A stretch of 64,000 nt of DNA from Aeromonas salmonicida subsp. salmonicida (lineage in GTDB: Bacteria > Pseudomonadota > Gammaproteobacteria > Enterobacterales > Aeromonadaceae): positions 21,659 to 85,658 of the forward strand of contig NZ_LSGW01000012.1 in the NCBI RefSeq assembly GCF_001643305.1, written 5' to 3'. The notes beneath the pieces were generated by a model. It had not been told where the DNA came from. It searched no databases and saw only the letters and a program-made list of their open reading frames with translations. The number at the start of each line of letters is the position of its first letter. Positions within the stretch are counted from its first letter, which is position 1. Below, one piece after another: positions 59,601 through 64,000 of the stretch. A program made the translations under genes and the position numbers.

Positions 59601-59758
59601 ATGTTTTGGAAACGTAAGCACAGCAATGAACAACGCGAGCAAGAGGCGGCACTGGCGGAGCTGGGCGCCTTCGAACAAGCCATTCAGTCACGGGTACCCT
59701 ATATTCAGTTCACACCGGAGGGCGTGGTCACCTTCGTCAACGATCTTTTCTCGATATC
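59601..59758 (+). pseudogene. 5' fragment of a PAS-type methyl-accepting chemotaxis protein gene
   Basis: From the ATG at 59601 (AAGGAGG upstream) the first 52 or so codons read MFWKRKHSNEQ and on through RVPYIQFTPEGVVTFVNDLF. That is the start of Aer-like chemoreceptors with an N-terminal PAS domain. The match then stops and the frame ends eight codons later. The break coincides with a TG that begins Mu-end-like sequence, so insertion by a transposable prophage is the likely cause. Confidence 0.75.
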
Positions 59759-59782
59759 TGTAGCCCGCCGCGAAAAATGAAA

Positions 59783-59879
59783 AATCTGTCTGCCTAAAAC
59801 GAAAAACCGTGCCCTTGGCACTTTTATCAAACTTGATGGCACAGGAATCGCCGAGTTTGATAAGCCAGTTAAACCGGCT
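59783..59879. other. Hairpin region at the prophage end
   Basis: TATCAAACT and AGTTTGATA (about 59825-59862) form a 9-bp stem around a 20-base loop. AAGCC...GGCTT (59862-59880) forms another directly after the last tail gene and could be its terminator. Confidence 0.5.
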
Positions 59880-60050
59880 TTAAACCTCTATCTCATAGGT
59901 CGGTAAATCCGGCGCCTCTCCTGCAAGCTCCCCTCCCCTGTAAAATGCCTTCTTGCCGATGGCTACCCCGACACCGCGCACTGTCACGGTACCGACCAGC
60001 AGCGGGTCGGCACCGGGTACCAGCTCCAGGAATCGTTTGAACAGGTTCAT
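59880..60050 (-). CDS. Small phage protein at the end of the tail operon
   Basis: A 56-residue protein starting MNLFKRFLELVPGADPLLVG. The ATG overlaps the stop of the tail gene before it (ATGA), so it is the coupled last gene. Its domain is not recognised; similar short proteins end the tail module of Mu-like prophages. Function unknown. Confidence 0.6.
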   Translation of the reverse strand: MNLFKRFLELVPGADPLLVGTVTVRGVGVAIGKKAFYRGGELAGEAPDLPTYEIEV

Positions 60051-61999
60051 ACAAATCGCTCCACGCTCAGTTGCTGGCGTACCGTCATGGCCTTGTTCTG
60101 CAACGCAGCAGAGACCCTGACGCCCCGGTTGTACCCCTTCCAGCCATCCACTGCGAGCAGCGCCCCCGGCAGGATCAAGCCCGTATCTGCAGACAATGGC
60201 AGCTCGATAGTCTGGGTCCGCTTGGGCATGGTCCTGGCCAGCCCCACGACGCCTTGGGCACGGGCAGCCACCACATCGCATACCAGCGGATGGGTGATGC
60301 TCTGGGCCAGTTGCTCGCCAGCAGTACCTTGCCGCACCACCCGCGCACTGATCCCCTGATGACCACCGCTGACCCAGATACCGTTTGCCGCCAGCCTTGG
60401 CTGGAAGTCACTGCCAAGGGTAGTAATGATGGCGCGGGGGATGGCCACATCGGCCAGCGCCGTCTCAAGCTGCCAGGGCACAGTGGGATAGCGTGGCTTG
60501 ATGACCAGTTGCTGGTTGCGTTGGTGTGGCAGCACAAAGCCACCGGCCGCCTCGGCCAGGTACTTGATCACCTCGATCGGCGTCTGGTTGTCCAGACTAA
60601 AGAAGCCGGCCGGTACCAGCCAATCCGCCGCCTGCCACTCCAGTGTCCAGCCAAACGGCAGCACGGCCGCTGCCAGCTGGGCCATGGTGGCCGCCGCACT
60701 CTCGCTCACCGCTTGTGCCAATACATGGGTCGGCGACAGGTAGGCGGTGCGAGAGCGGCCGGTCAGGGTGGCCGACTCGCGGGCAAAGCTCTGGCTCGAC
60801 TGCCAGCCATCGCACACGCACTCCCACTGCTGGCCGTTGATGTAGATGCTCACCTCTTCCTCATCGGTCAGGGCCGCAGCCGCGATGCGCGGGATCTGGG
60901 CGCTGAACTGCCAGGCCCAGGAGTCGGTGTCGAGCTCGATATTCACGGCGGTGGCCGGGATATCGAGGCCATCGCGCACACGCACAATGCTTGCTGTGTT
61001 ACTCACCAGATAAACCCTCCGGGTCGGGATAACGATGCGGGCGTCTTGCCCGTGCCAGACGAACTCCCGGCTGGCATCACCGCGAGGGCGGCCGAACGCC
61101 AGTGTCTTGGTGCGCTTGTCCGGGCGCTCCGGGGTGATCGGTGGCTTGGGTGGCGGGCTTGTGCCCCACGGGGGCAGCATGGCCTCGTCCCAACCATCCA
61201 GCCAGTGCAGGTGCAGCGAGGCCCCCAACTGCCAGCGCTGGCCACCGATGACCTTGCCCAGCTTGGCCCCTTCCTGCCACTGGTCGGCCTGCCACACCTA
61301 GTCAAAGCGCGGCGGGTTGCGATAGCCGCTTAACTGCCAGCGGCCGACCTGTTCCCCCTCCACCCACAGCGAACGGATAGCCGCATGGCCTGGGGGCAGG
61401 TTGTCAACCTGTTGACCATGGGCATGCCCCAACGGCGCCCCTTCCTCAAACACCCCACGGTTCAGCTCATAGCGGGGTGGCATCAGATCCCCGTGCTCGA
61501 CAACGGCGGCCTCTAACGGCTCGGCTTCCTGCCAGTCAGCGGCGCAGGTGGCCCGCTCAATGGCGGGACGTTGCCAATCACTGGCCACGCCACCGCTCAC
61601 CAGATCGGCCCGCCCCCAATCACTGGCGCTGGCATGGCTCGGCCCCCGGAACACGTTCACGTCATAGCCAGCATCAAAGTCGTGGATCACCGGCTCGGTG
61701 GTCACGGCCATGGTGCACTCGATGACGATGGTGCCCCGGATCTCGGCCACGGCAGCCGGGAGTTGGCTTACCAGCGCACCCTGGAGGATGAGCCCCACAT
61801 CGGCAGCCAGCGCGGGGGCGACTATCTGGCCTGCCAGCACAGCGGGCAACACCAGCCCGGGCGAACAGGCCAGCACAGGCGGCAAACAGATGCCCTGCAG
61901 CACCGCCTCATAGCGCACCACCTCGGCCTGGTTTAGCTCCAGATCTCCGTTGCTCTGGCGCGCCTTGCGCAGTTCAAGCGCCGCATCCTTTCTGGCCAT
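60047..61999 (-). pseudogene. Phage tail protein gene split by one in-frame TAG
   Basis: Two open stretches in the same frame, 61999-61301 (233 residues) and 61297-60050 (416 residues), are separated only by a TAG at 61300-61298. The product would be 650 residues. The first part starts MARKDAALELRKARQSNGD with GGAG before its ATG. The second runs from VWQADQWQEGAKLGKVIGGQ to the end and looks like a late tail or tip-assembly protein. Restart at a GTG right after the stop is possible. The stop could be a mutation, a sequencing error, or be read through by an amber suppressor. Confidence 0.65.
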
Positions 62000-62026
62000 A
62001 GGTGGCTCCGGTGGTTAGGTCTTGGC

Positions 62027-63197
62027 TTACGGTTCGGTGATGGTGGCGGTGTTGATGCGCACCAGGGCCCCGGTAAACAGCTCGTTGATGGGGATCTCCA
62101 GGTCGGCGCCACTACCGGGTGGCCCCACGTCGAGATCCGCCACAAAGTCACCATCCCGATTGGCAAAACGCCCCCAGTTTGTAGCGCCGTTACCGGTGGC
62201 CATCTGTTCGGCCAGTGGCTTTAGGGTCAGTACCCCGCCCGTCACCGACTGGGAGCAAGGGCTCTGGAACTGGAGCGTGACCAGCAGCTGCTGGGTAGGG
62301 GAGCGGCGCCTGGTAGTCAGCCGCCACGGCGTTGTAATCGGCCGGGCCAAAGGCGGGATCGTCCTGGGCGACCAGCATGTAACGCCGGTTCAACCAGAGG
62401 TGATCGAACCGGTAGACCCCATCGGCCGCACTGCTGTAGGTTTCCGCCACCAGATACCCATCCTGGCTAAAGCAGAGTACCCGGCGCCTGACCCCCTCCC
62501 CGTTGATGGTCACCCGGTTGCTGATGTAGCCCTGGGCCACGTTCTGCACCCCATCACGGACCCAGAAATAGTCATGTCCCTTGCACAGAATGGACTGGCT
62601 CATCTGTTGCACGTTGACTGGCCCGGCATAGAGCGGTGGGGTGCCACTCCAGCCCACATCCTGCGGCTGGAACTGGCTGCGAGGCTCCTGGTTGGCGGGG
62701 GTAGCGGTGAGGCTGACCGACTTGATGACCGGCTCACCCCGAGAGTAGGTCTGGCGCTCGGCGATCTCACCGGCCGTCAGGATACGGTCATAGATGGCTA
62801 CATGGGACAGCTGACAATTACCATTGGCTGTGCCATTGAAGTAATAGCCACCCAGCACCAGATAGGTGTTGGCCAACTGCAAGAACACATCAAACGGCAC
62901 CGTCATGCCGGCGTCCAGCACCCCATCGATATAAATTCGGGTGCTGGAGGTAGCGGCTTCATACTGCATCACTACATGATGGGAACCGAATGACAGGGTT
63001 TCCCAAGTTAACGCTGACGGATAAATAGTCGTTGTGAGGGGTGGGTTGATATTTTGGTACGAACAAAACTGCAAGGTGTCCTGGTAAATAATCATGAAAC
63101 GATTATCGAACCCAGCAAGCGGCTGATTGACGCCAAACACCGTGCTGTAAACGCCCCCGGCTTTTGCCCCCGCCAGCCTGCCCCCCTCAATGGCCAC
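62027..63197 (-). pseudogene. Phage tail protein with LamG domain, frameshifted and 5'-damaged
   Basis: Frame one (63197-62300) contains a LamG/concanavalin-like domain: LSFGSHHVVMQYEAATSSTRIYIDG-type strands and HVAIYDRILTAGEIAERQ. Near 62298-62301 a run of four C (coding strand) shifts the frame. Removing one base joins DYQAPL to PTQQLLVTLQF and continues to the TAA at 62027. Upstream of the GTG at 63197 an in-frame TAG and then the IS left end follow, so the N-terminus may have been lost. LamG domains in tail proteins usually bind carbohydrate on the host cell. Confidence 0.65.
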
Positions 63198-63306
63198 TAT
63201 TTTTGGCTTGCGCTACCCGTAGCACCGCATTGGTATTATGTAGTGGTCTAATCATCCCGGACACCATTTTAGGTGGTACAGTCGCCACCATGACCTGAGG
63301 TGTTCA

Positions 63307-63615
63307 ATGACAAGATTACGTCGCTCATTTACTGCCGAATTCAAACTCGAAGCCGCATCCCTGGTGCTCGACCAGGGGTATTCTGTTCCCGAAGCAAGCC
63401 GTTCACTGGATGTCGGTGAAACCGTGCTGCGCCGATGGGTTCAGCAACTGCAATCCGAACGCAGTGGCACAACCCCAATCAGCAAAGCACTGACTCCGGA
63501 ACAGCAGAAAATTCAGGAGCTGGAAGCCCGTATCAACCGGCTCGAACGTGAAAAGGACATACTCAAAAAGGCTACTGCTCTCTTGATGACGGACGAGTTC
63601 ACACGTACGCGCTGA
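63307..63615 (+). CDS. IS3-family transposase OrfA
   Basis: A 102-residue helix-turn-helix protein starting MTRLRRSFTAEFKLEAASLV, followed by a leucine-zipper-like coiled coil (KIQELEARINRLEREKDILK). The A5G run at 63565-63570 is a likely -1 slippage site giving the OrfAB transposase. Confidence 0.92.
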   Translation: MTRLRRSFTAEFKLEAASLVLDQGYSVPEASRSLDVGETVLRRWVQQLQSERSGTTPISKALTPEQQKIQELEARINRLEREKDILKKATALLMTDEFTRTR

Positions 63616-64000
63616 TAGACCGATTAAGGGAGCAAGCCCCCATCACCCTGGTCTGCTGCGCTTTCGATATTCCCACATCCTGTTTTTACGATTATCTGGC
63701 TCGCAGGAGAGTGATTAACCGTGAGCGAATGCAACAGCGCAGTGAGTTGCACCGCTTGTTCACAGCGAGCCGGGACTCGGCAGGCAGCCGTGCCTTGATG
63801 TCGATGATGCGAGAGCTGGGGTATCAGATTGGCCGATTCAAAGTCCGTAACCTGATGAGGGAAGCCGGGTTGGCATCCAAACAGCCGGGCACACATCGTT
63901 ATAAGGTTGCACGGTCTGAACGACCGGATATTCCGAATCTGCTGGCCCGCGAATTTGATGTTCCGCAACCCAATCAAGTGTGGTGTGGCGATATCACCTA
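63567..64000 (+). CDS. IS3-family transposase OrfB, partial (3' end outside window)
   Basis: The -1 frame is open from the slippage run to the window end. It encodes a DDE transposase: PITLVCCAFDIPTSCFYDYL, then GSRALMSMMRELGYQIGRFKVRNLM, and the first catalytic Asp in VWCGDIT at the very end. No independent start codon is convincing, so production by frameshift from orfA is likely. Confidence 0.9.

Larger units (their letters stand above)
59759..64000. mobile_element. Mu-like transposable prophage, one end and tail genes (continues past the window)
   Basis: Sequence from 59759 starts TGTAGCCCGCCGCGAAAAAT and carries repeated A-rich blocks (CGCGAAAAATGAAAAAT, AAACGAAAAACC) like transposase-binding repeats at Mu-type ends. 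Leftward-facing phage tail genes begin about 120 bases inside, as expected for the right end of such phages. A 5-base target copy would be ATATC (59754-59758), but the other end is not in view. The tail genes are broken by a nonsense codon, a frameshift and an IS, so the prophage is probably defective. Confidence 0.65.
63239..64000 (+). mobile_element. IS3-family insertion sequence, truncated by the window end
   Basis: The element has orfA and an overlapping orfB in the -1 frame, typical of IS3 elements. The left end is probably TGTAGTGGTCTAATCATCCC at 63239, about 70 bases before orfA. The right end and target repeat lie outside the window. It is inserted in the prophage tail region. Confidence 0.85.

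Overview
The window reads as a chromosomal piece of a GC-rich gammaproteobacterium, most likely Aeromonas. The nuo operon, a FabV enoyl reductase, a SecDF pair without yajC, BtsSR with a CstA-type transporter, the hinT-ycfL-lpoB-thiK cluster and adhE facing ychE-opp all fit that genus. The assignment rests on recognised protein sequences and gene order, not on a search, and the species cannot be given.

Layout. 1-9.66 kb: the 3' part of the complex I operon (nuoG partial to nuoN) and its terminator. 9.7-12.2 kb: an AT-rich secreted M6 metalloprotease gene lying between the intact nuoN 3' end and a second, decayed copy of it. 12.3-17.8 kb: a chemoreceptor, secF, secD and a 157-codon leader ORF. 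17.9-22.4 kb: an envelope cluster (DUF6279 lipoprotein, thiK, lpoB, ycfL, COG3014 lipoprotein, hinT). 22.6-27.4 kb: a second chemoreceptor, a QueD-like protein, dihydroorotase and tRNA-Pro(GGG). 27.5-32.7 kb: a lipoprotein, a DAACS symporter, a membrane methyltransferase, a periplasmic amino-acid racemase, and alx behind a yybP-ykoY (Mn2+) riboswitch. 32.7-43.3 kb: oppABCDF, ychE, a 2-oxoglutarate dioxygenase and adhE with an FNR-type promoter. 43.3-50.6 kb: an HD-GYP protein, a candidate sRNA, btsS-btsR-cstA family, and a DUF3302/HlyD pair. 50.7-59.3 kb: radD, dacB, grxA, a DUF1653 protein, alaA, a YfcC transporter and fabV. 59.6-64 kb: a chemoreceptor gene cut after about 52 codons by what looks like one end of a Mu-like transposable prophage, whose tail genes are themselves damaged by a nonsense codon, a frameshift and an IS3-family insertion that runs off the window.

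Functional themes are energy metabolism (complex I, fermentative AdhE, pyruvate sensing and uptake, peptide uptake), protein export and envelope building (SecDF, LpoB, PBP4, racemase), and sensing (three chemoreceptor genes, one broken, plus HD-GYP).

Most unusual signals: (1) four gene ends (nuoM, nuoN, oppD, dacB) are followed by a second, diverged copy of their own 3' end, and at nuoM and oppD this forms short ATGA-coupled mini-ORFs; (2) a VemP-sized exported leader ORF precedes a yajC-less secDF pair; (3) an orphan minus-strand terminator and a stem that pairs better in the minus-strand RNA point to an undescribed sRNA upstream of btsS.
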